A stretch of DNA of 64,000 nucleotides from Solwaraspora sp. WMMA2065 (lineage in GTDB: Bacteria > Actinomycetota > Actinomycetes > Mycobacteriales > Micromonosporaceae). Numbering within the stretch: the first letter of the stretch is position 1; each line of letters starts with the position of its first letter. The stretch is from contig NZ_CP128361.1 in NCBI RefSeq assembly GCF_030345075.1, positions 3,286,001 through 3,350,000 on the forward strand. Reading direction: 5' to 3'. The notes under the pieces were generated by a model that saw nothing but the letters and a program-made list of their open reading frames with translations, had not been told where the DNA came from and ran no database searches. The position numbers and the translations under genes are program-made. Positions 26,085 to 34,967 of the stretch are shown here, piece after piece.

Positions 26085-28196
26085 TTACGGCGTGATCTTG
26101 TAGATGTGGTAGGTGTGCTCCGCAGCGAAGGTGTCCCGGATCGCACCACCGCTGATCGGCAACGAGCGGTTCTCGAACAGCACCTCGGCGGTGTCACCGG
26201 TCACGCCGGGCGGCAGGGCCAGCGAGTGGTCACCAGTCGGGGTGTCCTTGCCGACCATGGCGAAGACGTAGAACGAGCCGTCGTGGGCCTTGAGCATCGT
26301 GTCCAGTCCGTTGTTGAACTCCCACTCGTAGGACTGGGTGTTCAGCACCGGCGCCAGGCTGGTGATGCGCTTGTTCACCTCGGCGACGGCCGGACGGACC
26401 GCGTCGCCACACCGCTCCCGCAGCACGTGTTGCGAGAGGCACGGCCCGCCGAAGTTGTGGTTGAAGTACTGGATCCCACGAGCCTCGTTGATCACCGAGT
26501 TCATCACCGCACCGGTGACCTGCTCACCGGTGATGGTCGGCGCCCAGTCCTCGGTGAACGGGTGCCCCACCTCGACGAAGGCCCAGACCGGCTGTCGCTT
26601 GCCGTCCATCGCGTCGAGTTCACGCATCCGCTGCATGGTGAGCCCGTAGTTGGCCGCCCGCCGGCAGTTGTCCTTGTTCACGCCGTACGTCGGGCCTTCC
26701 GCCGGAGCGGTGCAGACATGCGGGTCGGTGTACCAGTAGATGTCGTTGGAGACCACCGAGCTGAAGCCGTTGACGAACTTGCTGGCGTCGGAGTCGGACT
26801 GCCAGAACATCACGCCCTTGCCGTAGTTGGCGTAGCGCAGCCCGCGGTCACCGGACGGGACGGTGGCCGACTCCTTCTTCATCACGTCCAGTCCGCAGCC
26901 GTCCCGGCTGGAGGTGCAGATCGGGCCTTGGCCGGGGTAGTTGCCGGTCCAGGTACCGTTGCCCGGCCCGCCCCACATGTCCGCTTCATCACCGATCACC
27001 CAGCCGACGCTCTCGTTGCCGCGGTCGCTGAACGGCTGCGGGATGAAGGCGTACATGTCGTTGCGCCTGATCAGCGAGACATCCGACTGGTCGGTCAACA
27101 TGACGTAGGTGTTCAGACCGGCCGCCTTGTCCCGGTCGATGTCCTGCTGGGTGTACACACCCTCGTACCAGACGCCGATCGGGAAGAAGGACGGGTCGGT
27201 CCAGCCGGACGCCCGCGCCTGCGGGAAGTTCGCGTAGAAGGCCGGGCCGCCCTCCCAGGGCACCCGGGGCAGGTCGAGTACGGCCGGCGTACCGCTGGTC
27301 GGCGAGGCCGACGGGCTGGCCGACGGCGTAGCGGTCGGGCTGGCCGACGGCGACGGTGTCGGCGACGGCTCGGCGGAGGCCGTCGGGGACGGCGTCGGTT
27401 CCGGCTGTTGCGACCCGGTCGGCTCGAAGGCGAGGTCGACCCAGTAGTTGCTGGCCTTCCAGGTCTGGCGGGGGAAACCACCCGATCCGTACGCGTAGAC
27501 GCCGGCGGTGCCGTCGGCCCGCAGCGGCCCGGCGGACACCGGCCGCTCGAAGTAGCGCTGGGTGGCCCGGTACCGGCTGGTGTGGTAGGAGGCGACGTAC
27601 ACCTCGCCCGCCTCGACCTCAACCGGCTCGGGCAACGCGACGTGCTGCCACCCGGAACGGGACTCCCGCTTCGGTACGGCGGTCGCCAGTCGCTCGCCGT
27701 CCGCGGTCCACAGGTTGACCCGGTGTCGACCGCGGTCCCCCTTGGCCTTGAGGAAACGCACCGCGGTGACCACCCCGTCGCGGTCGGCGGTGAAGCGTAC
27801 GCCGAGCTCCACCGGCCGGGTGTCCGGGTCGACCGGCACCCGGGACACGTCCGTCTCGGCGAACAGGGTGAAGCCGTCGACCTGCTCCCCGGCGACCGAC
27901 GCGGTGACCACCGTCGCGGTGGCGAGGAAACTGGCCACCACCGCGCCGATCATCACCAGCCGACCGCGACGGCCGGTGGGGCGACGCAGCATCCGCCGCC
28001 GGCCACGACCAGACCCGGCCACGCTCGCGTGCCGGCCGGTCGCGACCGGCCCGCTCTCCGCGGTGGGGCGCGGCGACGGACGACCGGGCCGCCGGGCGCG
28101 CGGTGACCCGGGTAAACCGGACGAACTACCCGTGGACGACCCCGGGAACGGCTCGTCCCGCCCCCCGTCCGGCTCGAAAGAATCCTTGCTTACCAC
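26085..28196 (-). CDS. Exported DUF4082 plus glycoside-hydrolase-like protein
   Basis: The product of about 703 residues has a long Pro/Ser/Arg-rich cytoplasmic N-terminus (1-78), a single membrane segment (about 79-101), a DUF4082 module (about 109-257, VELGVRFTADRDG, TAVRFLKAKGDRG), a Pro/Ser linker and then a glycoside-hydrolase-like domain homologous to the protein at 11374-12768 (GDEADMW, YANYGKGVMFWQSD, FVEVGHPFTEDW, RGIQYFNHNF). It therefore looks like a type II membrane-anchored or late-cleaved exported protein. The GTG at 28196, preceded by GAGAGG, is the likely start; the frame extends further upstream. DUF4082 links it to the 1572-residue protein, the TIM-barrel-like domain to the first paralogue. 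Confidence 0.78.
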   Translation of the reverse strand: MVSKDSFEPDGGRDEPFPGSSTGSSSGLPGSPRARRPGRPSPRPTAESGPVATGRHASVAGSGRGRRRMLRRPTGRRGRLVMIGAVVASFLATATVVTASVAGEQVDGFTLFAETDVSRVPVDPDTRPVELGVRFTADRDGVVTAVRFLKAKGDRGRHRVNLWTADGERLATAVPKRESRSGWQHVALPEPVEVEAGEVYVASYHTSRYRATQRYFERPVSAGPLRADGTAGVYAYGSGGFPRQTWKASNYWVDLAFEPTGSQQPEPTPSPTASAEPSPTPSPSASPTATPSASPSASPTSGTPAVLDLPRVPWEGGPAFYANFPQARASGWTDPSFFPIGVWYEGVYTQQDIDRDKAAGLNTYVMLTDQSDVSLIRRNDMYAFIPQPFSDRGNESVGWVIGDEADMWGGPGNGTWTGNYPGQGPICTSSRDGCGLDVMKKESATVPSGDRGLRYANYGKGVMFWQSDSDASKFVNGFSSVVSNDIYWYTDPHVCTAPAEGPTYGVNKDNCRRAANYGLTMQRMRELDAMDGKRQPVWAFVEVGHPFTEDWAPTITGEQVTGAVMNSVINEARGIQYFNHNFGGPCLSQHVLRERCGDAVRPAVAEVNKRITSLAPVLNTQSYEWEFNNGLDTMLKAHDGSFYVFAMVGKDTPTGDHSLALPPGVTGDTAEVLFENRSLPISGGAIRDTFAAEHTYHIYKITP

Positions 28197-28450
28197 GAGA
28201 TGTACACCTCTCGGGACATGGTCCGTTGTCGGTATTGCGTTCGGCGGATCTCCCCCAGGCATCCCCGTTCCGACGGTACGCAGCGAACTACGCCGCCCGA
28301 TCGGGGCCAAGGCTGACGTTAACCCAGGCCACGGACCCGCCCAAGGAACTTAATGCTCTCTTATGGCAAACCGGCACGACCCTGAGCCCACTCGCCGCCG
28401 AGGTGAATGGCGAAGTTCACTCACCTCACACATCGACAGATCGAGATCGT

Positions 28451-29380
28451 TTACCGGGCTCTCGGACCGGATCCGAAGGCGTCGACCGCCGATTGTGGAT
28501 CAGCGGTACCACCGCTCGACACCCCACCGGTGGGCCGCCCCCAACCGGAACGCACGCTCCATCCAGGAGAACGCCGCCTCAACTCTGCGGCAACAGTGAT
28601 CGCCACATAACAGAACGCTGCCGGAACAAGATGCGGCGCGGTGAGAACAACCCGCCGCAACCAGGACCACGGGCGGGAACCGGGCACCGGATCGAGTGCC
28701 AACTCAGCGCCTCGCGGATCCGTTCGGACGAACTCCCAGAACTCGGCGTTACCGGCACGAGATCTGGCCACTCGCCGGACCAGCTCACCCGTGCGCCGCG
28801 GTGCCACCACCCGTACGGGCAGGTCAACGTCCCGCTTCTCGTCGGCGCTGACCACTGCGTCGAGAAACATGTCGTCGGCAATAATGTCCGGAAAATTGGT
28901 GAATCGCTCCCGTGCGGCGGCGGAGATCGCGATCAACCCACGGCCGAAGAGGCGGCCACTGAATATCGGCAACCGCGCATTGATCGCGTAGTAGCCACGC
29001 ACCGGCCAGGTACTCGCGGAGGTGTCGATCACGGGTCGTGGCGCCGCCGCCTCCACCCCGGGTTCGGCGATCGCGGCGGCCAGCGCGCGTAGAAGTTCCA
29101 CCGGTACCGCGATGTCCGCGTCCAGATAGATCCGGACGTCCCCCCCGGCGATCTCGTCGGCGGCGTTGAGCGCGGCAATTTTCGACGGCGTGGCGATCTC
29201 CAGCACCCGGGCACCGCACGACCGGGCGACCGCCGCCGTCCGGTCGGTGCAGCCGTTGGCGGCCACGATGATCTCGACGTCCGGCCCGAAGGATGGCGAT
29301 TCGGTCATTGCACGCAAGACCGGGCCAATCCCTTCTTCCTCGTTGAAGGCCGGCATGATGACGGTAATCTGCACAACCAC
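28451..29380 (-). CDS. GT2 family glycosyltransferase
   Basis: The product of about 309 residues shows ITVIMPAFNEEEGIGPVL, EIIVAANGCTDRTAA and the DXD-type motif IYLDADIAVP, then a conserved IIADDMFLDA, all typical of GT-A inverting glycosyltransferases. A hydrophobic stretch near residues 250-270 may bind the membrane. The start is uncertain: a GTG at 29380 (weak GGAAG nearby) or at 29374. The C-terminus is low complexity. It is divergent from the WecG-like gene across about 105 bases of comparatively AT-rich DNA that probably holds both promoters. Confidence 0.82.
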   Translation of the reverse strand: MVVQITVIMPAFNEEEGIGPVLRAMTESPSFGPDVEIIVAANGCTDRTAAVARSCGARVLEIATPSKIAALNAADEIAGGDVRIYLDADIAVPVELLRALAAAIAEPGVEAAAPRPVIDTSASTWPVRGYYAINARLPIFSGRLFGRGLIAISAAARERFTNFPDIIADDMFLDAVVSADEKRDVDLPVRVVAPRRTGELVRRVARSRAGNAEFWEFVRTDPRGAELALDPVPGSRPWSWLRRVVLTAPHLVPAAFCYVAITVAAELRRRSPGWSVRSGWGRPTGGVSSGGTADPQSAVDAFGSGPRAR

Positions 29381-29485
29381 GATGCTTCCATTCACGGACG
29401 ATGCGACAACCAGTCGAATGGGCAACCTCACTATCGCCTAGCTGACACCGATTGGACCATCCGGTGGACCACCACGCCGAGTACG

Positions 29486-30460
29486 GTGCAGCTTGTGCCT
29501 CGTGACCAGTACCCCGTTACCGTAAATAGGCATCGGATCACTCTAAGCAATGTCGCCTTTGATCCCGTTCGAGAAGAAGACGTCATTCGCCATGTCATCG
29601 CCGCACTAGACGCAGGCTCCGGCGGCCAGATCATTACCCCGAACGTGGACATTCTGCGCCGCGCCAACCGCGAAGAGGAGTGCCACGGGCACATAGAGTC
29701 ATCAACTCTGGTGGTAGCGGACGGTGCGCCACTGATCTGGGCCAGCCGGATCGGCGGTGACCCGCTGCCGGCCCGGGTCCCCGGATCCGACCTGATCTGG
29801 AGCCTGTCCCGGGCGCTCGGCGAACAGGGCCGGTCGGTCTACCTGCTCGGTGGTGAGCCGGGCACGGCGGTGCAGGCCGCCGCCGTACTCCGTCGCGAGT
29901 TCCCCCAGCTCACCATCGCCGGCCAGCTCAGCCCGCCGTTCGGGTTCGACCGGTCCGAGGAACAGCTCAGCCAGATCTGCACCGAGGTGGCCGCCGCCCG
30001 ACCGGACCTGATCTTCGTCGGGCTCGGCTTCCCCAAACAGGAACGGCTCATCGCCCGGCTCCGGCCGATGCTGCCGAACACCTGGTTCATGGGTTGCGGA
30101 GCGGCGATCGGCTTCGTCGCCGGGGTACACCGTCGGGCCCCCCGCTGGATGCAACGCATTGGGTTGGAGTGGATGCACCGGCTGCTCCGCGAGCCACACC
30201 GGCTCACCCGCCGCTACCTGCTGCACGACGTACCGTTCGCGCTGCAGCTGCTCGGCGGCAGCGTCCGAACCCGGTTGCGGCGCGGCGACCAGGCCACGAA
30301 CACCGGCAGCGGATCTGCGCTCCCGCCGACCCGGCACATCCCGGCCCCCCGGGACGGCCAGAGCAGCCAGGGCAGCCAGGGCAGCCAGGGCGGCCAGAGC
30401 AGCCGGGACAGCCGGGGCGCCAACCGTCCCGACCCGGTCGGCTCCGGGAACCACCCGTGA
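29486..30460 (+). CDS. WecG/TagA/CpsF family (GT26) glycosyltransferase
   Basis: The 324-residue product has the hallmarks of the family: ITPNVDILRRANR, VVADGAPLIWASR, YLLGGEPGTAVQAA, DLIFVGLGFPKQE and the C-terminal WMQRIGLEWMHRLLREPHRL. These enzymes add the second sugar (ManNAcA or ManNAc) to a lipid-linked GlcNAc, which implies a UndPP-HexNAc acceptor here. The C-terminal 60 residues form a Ser/Gln/Gly tail encoded by a 9-base tandem repeat. The GTG at 29486 is used although no clear ribosome binding site is seen. Its end overlaps the next glycosyltransferase start (GTGA). Confidence 0.88.
   Translation: MQLVPRDQYPVTVNRHRITLSNVAFDPVREEDVIRHVIAALDAGSGGQIITPNVDILRRANREEECHGHIESSTLVVADGAPLIWASRIGGDPLPARVPGSDLIWSLSRALGEQGRSVYLLGGEPGTAVQAAAVLRREFPQLTIAGQLSPPFGFDRSEEQLSQICTEVAAARPDLIFVGLGFPKQERLIARLRPMLPNTWFMGCGAAIGFVAGVHRRAPRWMQRIGLEWMHRLLREPHRLTRRYLLHDVPFALQLLGGSVRTRLRRGDQATNTGSGSALPPTRHIPAPRDGQSSQGSQGSQGGQSSRDSRGANRPDPVGSGNHP
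30362..30415 (+). repeat. Six tandem 9-base repeats in the GT26 gene tail
   Basis: Units of the type RGCAGCCAG run from 30362 to 30415 (two identical GGCAGCCAG copies, the others with one to three changes). In frame they encode repeated Ser-Gln-Gly-type triplets at the C-terminus. Confidence 0.85.
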
Positions 30461-31431
30461 GCCGCCCCGACGTCTCGGTCGTCATCGTCTCGTACAACAC
30501 GAGCCAACTGATCGTGCGCTGCCTGACCGAGCTGTACGCGAGCCTGACGCCGGACGTCACAGCCGAGGTGGTGGTGGTCGACAACGCCTCCACCGACAGC
30601 TCCGCCGACACCATCGCCGAGCGGTTCCCGCAGGTCCGCCTGGTACGGCTGACGGAGAACGTCGGGTTCGGCCGAGGCATCAACCGTGGGGCGGCGGTCA
30701 GCACCGGGCGCTACCTGCTCTGCCTGAATCCGGACACGGTTCCGGTCGGCCATCCGGTCAACGAACTGGTCACCTTCGCCGACCTTCACCCCGGGCACGG
30801 CCTGTACACCGGACGCACCCTGCACCCCGACGGCACCGACGACAACTACTCCTGCTGGGGCATGCCCACGGTGTGGAGCATCTTCGGCTTCGCCAGCGGG
30901 CTGTCGACCGCGTTCCGCGGCCGGGCCTGGGCGGATCCGGAAGCGCTGCCCGGCTACGACCGCAGGTCGGTACGCGAGGTGCCGGCGCTGTCCGGCTGCA
31001 TGCTGCTGATCGAGCGCGAGCTGTTCGGCCGACTCGGCGGCTTCGACCCGCAGTACTTCCTCTACAGCGAGGACATCGACCTCAGCACCCGGGCCAGGGC
31101 GCTGGGCGCCCGACCGGTGCTGACCCCGACCGCTCAGGTGGTGCACCTGGTCGGCGCCTCGTCCAGCTCCGAGGGGCAACGGATCCGGATTCTGCGCGGC
31201 AAGGCCACCTACGTCCGGCGGCACTGGTCGCCGCTGCGGGCCTGGACCGCCGTCCGGCTGCTGGTCGCCGGGGTCGGTCTACGGGCGGTGGGCAAGACGC
31301 TGCTCGGCCGGGACCGGTCCCGGGGCGTCGACTGGATCGAAGTCTGGCGTTCCCGCCGCGACTGGGCCGCCGGCTACCCGTCGGTCGAGGAGGATCGGCC
31401 GACCACCGAACGGCTCGAACCGGCCGGCTGA
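30457..31431 (+). CDS. GT2 rhamnosyltransferase-like glycosyltransferase
   Basis: The 324-residue product has VSVVIVSYNTSQLIVRCL, VVVVDNASTDSSADTI, ENVGFGRGINRG and LCLNPDTVP, the pattern of the WbbL/RfbF rhamnosyltransferase group of GT2. It also carries the later motif SGCMLLIERELFGRLGGFD with FLYSEDIDLSTRARALG typical of that group. GTG start overlapping the WecG-like stop by four bases shows translational coupling. Sugar specificity is not certain. It is the last gene of the polysaccharide region; the convergent hydrolase gene follows after 55 bases. Confidence 0.88.
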   Translation: MSRPDVSVVIVSYNTSQLIVRCLTELYASLTPDVTAEVVVVDNASTDSSADTIAERFPQVRLVRLTENVGFGRGINRGAAVSTGRYLLCLNPDTVPVGHPVNELVTFADLHPGHGLYTGRTLHPDGTDDNYSCWGMPTVWSIFGFASGLSTAFRGRAWADPEALPGYDRRSVREVPALSGCMLLIERELFGRLGGFDPQYFLYSEDIDLSTRARALGARPVLTPTAQVVHLVGASSSSEGQRIRILRGKATYVRRHWSPLRAWTAVRLLVAGVGLRAVGKTLLGRDRSRGVDWIEVWRSRRDWAAGYPSVEEDRPTTERLEPAG

Positions 31432-31486
31432 CCGCCCCGGATGACCTACCCTGCGGGCACGTCGTGCGTGGGCCGCACCCGTGCGG

Positions 31487-32302
31487 TCACCCGCCGTCGG
31501 CCTGCCGTTGCGGCGGCCCGGCGACCGGGACGTCGGCGAACGCCGCTACCGTCCGGTCGGCGTACGCGTTGGCGTCGCCGTACTCCATCGGACCGTCCCA
31601 GCTGGTCGGCAGCGGCACCGTGACCTGCGGCGCGACCCGACGGACCACCTCGTCGAGCACCCGCTCCACCTGGCCGACCCAGAGATGGCGGGCACCTGCG
31701 ACCCCGACCACCTCCGCCTGTCCGACCACAGCGAACCGCCGGGTCGCCTCGTCCGGCCGCAGGTAGTCGTCCAGCTCCGGAACCAGCGCGGTGAGTGGCT
31801 TGCCGGACGCCGACCAGGTGGCCAGGTCGGCGTCGGTGGCGAAGCGCAGCGGCGGCGACAACAGGATCGCGCCCTCGACCGCCGGGTCGCAGCCGTAGCG
31901 CAGGGCCAGGTCGGTGCCGAACGACCAGCCGAGCAGCCAGATCCTGGGTAGCTCGGCGAACTCTGCGTACTCGATCGCCGCCGCGACGTCAAACCGCTCC
32001 CCCTCGGCCGAGTCGAAGCTGCCGCCGCTGGTGCCGCGCTCGCTGCTGGTGCCCCGGGTGTTGAACCGGAGCACGGCCACGTCGGCCAGCGCCGGCAGCC
32101 GCCAGGCGGCCTTGCGGAACACGTGGCTGTCCATCATTCCGCCGTGGGTGGGCAGCGGATGCAGGCAGACCAGCGTGGCGACCGGCGGACGATCGGCTGG
32201 TAACGCCAACTCACCGACGAGGGTAAGCCCGTCGGCGGTGTGCAGCTCGATGTCGCGGCGCTCGGCGGGCAGGATCGACATGGACCGGATCGGCTCGCTC
32301 AC
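31487..32302 (-). CDS. Alpha/beta hydrolase
   Basis: The 271-residue product has the nucleophile elbow GWSFG with Ser127, an oxyanion strand VCLHPLPTHGG near 46-55 and a catalytic-type His in ARHLWVGQ towards the C-terminus. FNTRGTSSERG at 80-90 is typical of the dienelactone-hydrolase-like and peptidase S9-type alpha/beta hydrolases. No signal peptide, so cytoplasmic. The natural substrate cannot be inferred. The ATG is at 32302; the following genes read in the same direction. Confidence 0.8.
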   Translation of the reverse strand: MSEPIRSMSILPAERRDIELHTADGLTLVGELALPADRPPVATLVCLHPLPTHGGMMDSHVFRKAAWRLPALADVAVLRFNTRGTSSERGTSGGSFDSAEGERFDVAAAIEYAEFAELPRIWLLGWSFGTDLALRYGCDPAVEGAILLSPPLRFATDADLATWSASGKPLTALVPELDDYLRPDEATRRFAVVGQAEVVGVAGARHLWVGQVERVLDEVVRRVAPQVTVPLPTSWDGPMEYGDANAYADRTVAAFADVPVAGPPQRQADGG

Positions 32303-32345
32303 CCGGCCAGTCTCGCACTGCCCTGACCCGCCGGACCGTCGGGGA

Positions 32346-32705
32346 TCAGCCGTAGCGGGGCGCGGAGCGGGATCGCTCGACCGCCGGCCGCCGCTGCTCG
32401 CGGGCCCGCCAGCAGCCGGAGTGCCAGTGCCGCCGGTCGGTCAGGTCGCCCCGGCCGTCCGCCGGCCAGGCGACCACGTGCGGCACACCCGGCCGGATCT
32501 CCTGCAGACACCCCGGGCAACGGTACGTCTTGGTCGCCGCCGGACCGGGCACCGACCGCACCATCCAGTCGCCGTCGCTGAACGACTGCACGGCGGCGAC
32601 GCCCCGGCGCACCCGCTCCGGGTCGACCGGCTCGGGCTGGCCGGAATCGCCGTGGCCGGCGCGACCGGCGGACCGGCGGGTCGGACGGTTGCGGCGCGGA
32701 CTCAT
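32346..32705 (-). CDS. Small basic protein with a CxxC...HxxxC zinc-ribbon-like motif
   Basis: The 119-residue product has a basic N-terminus (SPRRNRPTRRSAGR) and a middle region with YRCPGCLQEIRPGVPH followed by RRHWHSGCWRAREQ. The two Cys, His and Cys are arranged like a small zinc-binding site. Similar short proteins occur widely in actinomycetes without an assigned role; some carry the label ATP/GTP-binding protein, for which nothing here gives support. It is between the hydrolase and the dehydrogenase genes on the same strand. Confidence 0.7.
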   Translation of the reverse strand: MSPRRNRPTRRSAGRAGHGDSGQPEPVDPERVRRGVAAVQSFSDGDWMVRSVPGPAATKTYRCPGCLQEIRPGVPHVVAWPADGRGDLTDRRHWHSGCWRAREQRRPAVERSRSAPRYG

Positions 32706-32740
32706 GATCGCAAGGGTACGTCGCCGCTGTGGCGCCCTGC

Positions 32741-34354
32741 TCAGCCGGCGTGGTCGCGGAAACCGCCCCCGGTGCGCCGGCCGAGCCGACCGGCGGTCAC
32801 CAGGTTGCGCAGCAGCGGGGCGGGTGCCAGCCCGGGCTCGGGCAGCTCCCGGTGGATGGCGGTCTGGACGGCCAGCGCCACGTCCAGGCCGACGGTGTCG
32901 AGCAGCTCGAACGGCCCGGCGGGATAGCCACAGCCGAGTTTCATCGCCGCGTCGATGTCGTCCGCCGTCGAATAGTTGCTCTCCAGCATCCGGACCGCGT
33001 CGTTGAGGTACGGCACCAGCAACGCGTCGGCGATGAAGCCGGCGCGGTCGCCGCAGGTCACCGCGGTCCTACCGAGTGCCGCGCAGAGTTGGTGCGCGGC
33101 CCGCACCGCGCTCGGCGAGGTCCGGACGGTACGCACCACCTCGACCAGGCGGGCCCGCGCCGCCGTACCGCCAACGAAGTGCAGTCCGACCACGTCGGCC
33201 GGCCGGCCGGTGGCCATCGCCACGTCGATCACCGGTGCCGTCGACGGGCCGACCACCACCACCAGGTCGACGGCGGCCAGGTCACGCACGGCCTGGTGGT
33301 GGTGGTCGGCCGCCGGGACGCCACCGGGGTCGGCCACCGCGACGACGTCGACTCCGGCGGCGGTGAGGACGTCCGCGACGTCGGTCGCGGCGCTGCCCGA
33401 CCCGACCACCCCGACCGTACGGGGTGCCGGCTCAGCGGCCTCAGCGCCGGCCACCGGGCTGAGGTCGTCCGGGGCGAGCCGCGACGAGCCCGGTGCCTGG
33501 TAGGTGTAGAACCCCCGGCCGGACTTGCGGCCGAGCAGCCCGGCGGTGACCATCTGCCGCAGCAGCGGCGCGGCCGCGTGCCGGCGGTCGTGGCCACCAC
33601 GCTGGTACATCGTCTCCAGCACCTGGTAGGCGGTGTCCAGGCCGATCAGGTCGAGCAGCGTCAACGGGCCCATCGGCAGGCCGTGGCCCTGCTGCATGGC
33701 CGCGTCGATGTCCTCCCGGCTGGCGTACCCGGCCTCGTACATCCCGACCGCCTGGTTGAGGTACCCGAACAACAGCGCGTTGGCGATGAAGCCGGCGCGG
33801 TCGGTGACGCTCACCCCGACCTTGCCGAGCCGGGCGCAGAGCGACTGGACGTCGCGGGCCACCTCCGGCGCGGTCACCACGGTGCTGATCACCTCGACCA
33901 ACCGCATCACCGGTGCCGGGTTGAAGAAGTGCAGCCCGATCACCTGGCCGGGACGTTCGGTGGCGACAGCGATCTCGGTGACGCTCAACGACGAGGTGTT
34001 GGTCGCCAGGACGGCCCCCGGTGGGCACACCCGATCGAGCTCGGCCAGCAGGCGTCGCTTGAGATCGAGCCGCTCCGGGACCGCCTCGACGGCAAGGTCG
34101 ACGTCGCGGAGTGCGTCGAGTCCGACCGCGAAGGTCACCCGGGCGTGCAGTGCGTCCCGGTCGGCCGGATCGAGTTTGCCGCGGGCGACGGCCCGGTCGG
34201 TGGACGCCGTCAGGTTGACCCGGCCCTTGTCCAGCGCCGCCCCGTCCACCTCGACGGCGACCACGTCGACGCCGTTGCGGGCGAAGACCTCGACAATCCC
34301 GGCACCCATCGTGCCGAGCCCCACCACTCCCACGGTGTTGAACTCGCGCGCCAT
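32741..34354 (-). CDS. Tandem 3-hydroxyacyl-CoA dehydrogenase family protein
   Basis: The 537-residue product contains two complete 3HCDH units. The first has the NAD motif GLGTMGAGIVEVF (residues about 12-24) and GLHFFNPAPVMRLVEVI, and ends its C-terminal domain with GRKSGRGFYTYQ near 290. The second has a modified NAD loop GSGSAATDVADVL, GLHFVGGTAARARLVEVV and ends GRRTGGGFRDH. Only the first nucleotide site looks canonical. Such enzymes oxidise 3-hydroxyacyl-CoA to 3-oxoacyl-CoA. The ATG at 34354 has GGAG six bases upstream and is preferred over a GTG at 34372. A second single-domain relative is encoded at 49602. Confidence 0.85.
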   Translation of the reverse strand: MAREFNTVGVVGLGTMGAGIVEVFARNGVDVVAVEVDGAALDKGRVNLTASTDRAVARGKLDPADRDALHARVTFAVGLDALRDVDLAVEAVPERLDLKRRLLAELDRVCPPGAVLATNTSSLSVTEIAVATERPGQVIGLHFFNPAPVMRLVEVISTVVTAPEVARDVQSLCARLGKVGVSVTDRAGFIANALLFGYLNQAVGMYEAGYASREDIDAAMQQGHGLPMGPLTLLDLIGLDTAYQVLETMYQRGGHDRRHAAAPLLRQMVTAGLLGRKSGRGFYTYQAPGSSRLAPDDLSPVAGAEAAEPAPRTVGVVGSGSAATDVADVLTAAGVDVVAVADPGGVPAADHHHQAVRDLAAVDLVVVVGPSTAPVIDVAMATGRPADVVGLHFVGGTAARARLVEVVRTVRTSPSAVRAAHQLCAALGRTAVTCGDRAGFIADALLVPYLNDAVRMLESNYSTADDIDAAMKLGCGYPAGPFELLDTVGLDVALAVQTAIHRELPEPGLAPAPLLRNLVTAGRLGRRTGGGFRDHAG

Positions 34355-34424
34355 CTGGTCTCCGTCCGTCACCTGCGTCGGCCCCGATGCATGGCGAGTC
34401 TGCCACGAGCCGCCGCGCCGCCGC

Positions 34425-34967
34425 TCAGGAGAGCACCACGACCAGCCAGGTCAACCAGCCGACCAGGAAGATCCCCGCCAGCCCGGCCATCAGCAACGTG
34501 CTGGGCCGGCGTCGGGGGCGCATCGGCTGGGTGGGCTCGCCGAGCGCGGTGTGCAGCGGCGAACCCGGCCCGGTGGTCGGGCGCACCGGTGCGCCGGGCA
34601 GCGCCGCCGTGGCCGGTCGGGGGATCCGGGTGCCGACCGGGTCGGTGAGCGCCGAGGCCGGGTCGTAGAACCGCAGTTCCACGCCACCGATCCGGATCCG
34701 GTCCCCGTCGCGCAGCTCGGTCGGCTGCCGGATACGCAGGTCGTTGACCCAGGTGCCGTTCGTCGACTCCTGGTCGGTCAGCACCGTACGGCCGCCACCG
34801 GCGGTTAGCACCGCGTGGCACCGGCTGACCTTGATGTCGTCGATGGTGATGTCCAGGCCGGCGTCCCGACCGATCACCCGTTCCCCGGGGGACAGCCGGT
34901 AGCTGGCCCCCGGAGTCGGGCCGGTTATCACCTGAAGGAGAGGTAGCAGCGACTGGTGTTCGGACAT
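34425..34967 (-). CDS. FHA-domain protein with C-terminal membrane anchor
   Basis: The 180-residue product has an FHA domain with GRD at 33-35, SRCHA at 48-52 and STNGTWVN at 68-75, the residues that bind phosphothreonine peptides. A Pro-rich linker follows, then a C-terminal membrane segment (about 158-180, GLAGIFLVGWLTWLVVVL), making it a tail-anchored cytoplasmic sensor that should recruit Ser/Thr-kinase targets to the membrane. The ATG at 34967 is used since the frame upstream encodes nothing recognisable. No kinase gene is in the window. Confidence 0.82.
   Translation of the reverse strand: MSEHQSLLPLLQVITGPTPGASYRLSPGERVIGRDAGLDITIDDIKVSRCHAVLTAGGGRTVLTDQESTNGTWVNDLRIRQPTELRDGDRIRIGGVELRFYDPASALTDPVGTRIPRPATAALPGAPVRPTTGPGSPLHTALGEPTQPMRPRRRPSTLLMAGLAGIFLVGWLTWLVVVLS

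Noticed and set aside
25845-28106. A 753-codon plus-strand frame opposite the DUF4082-GH-like gene
   Set aside because: No domain or plausible start; antisense shadow of the real gene.
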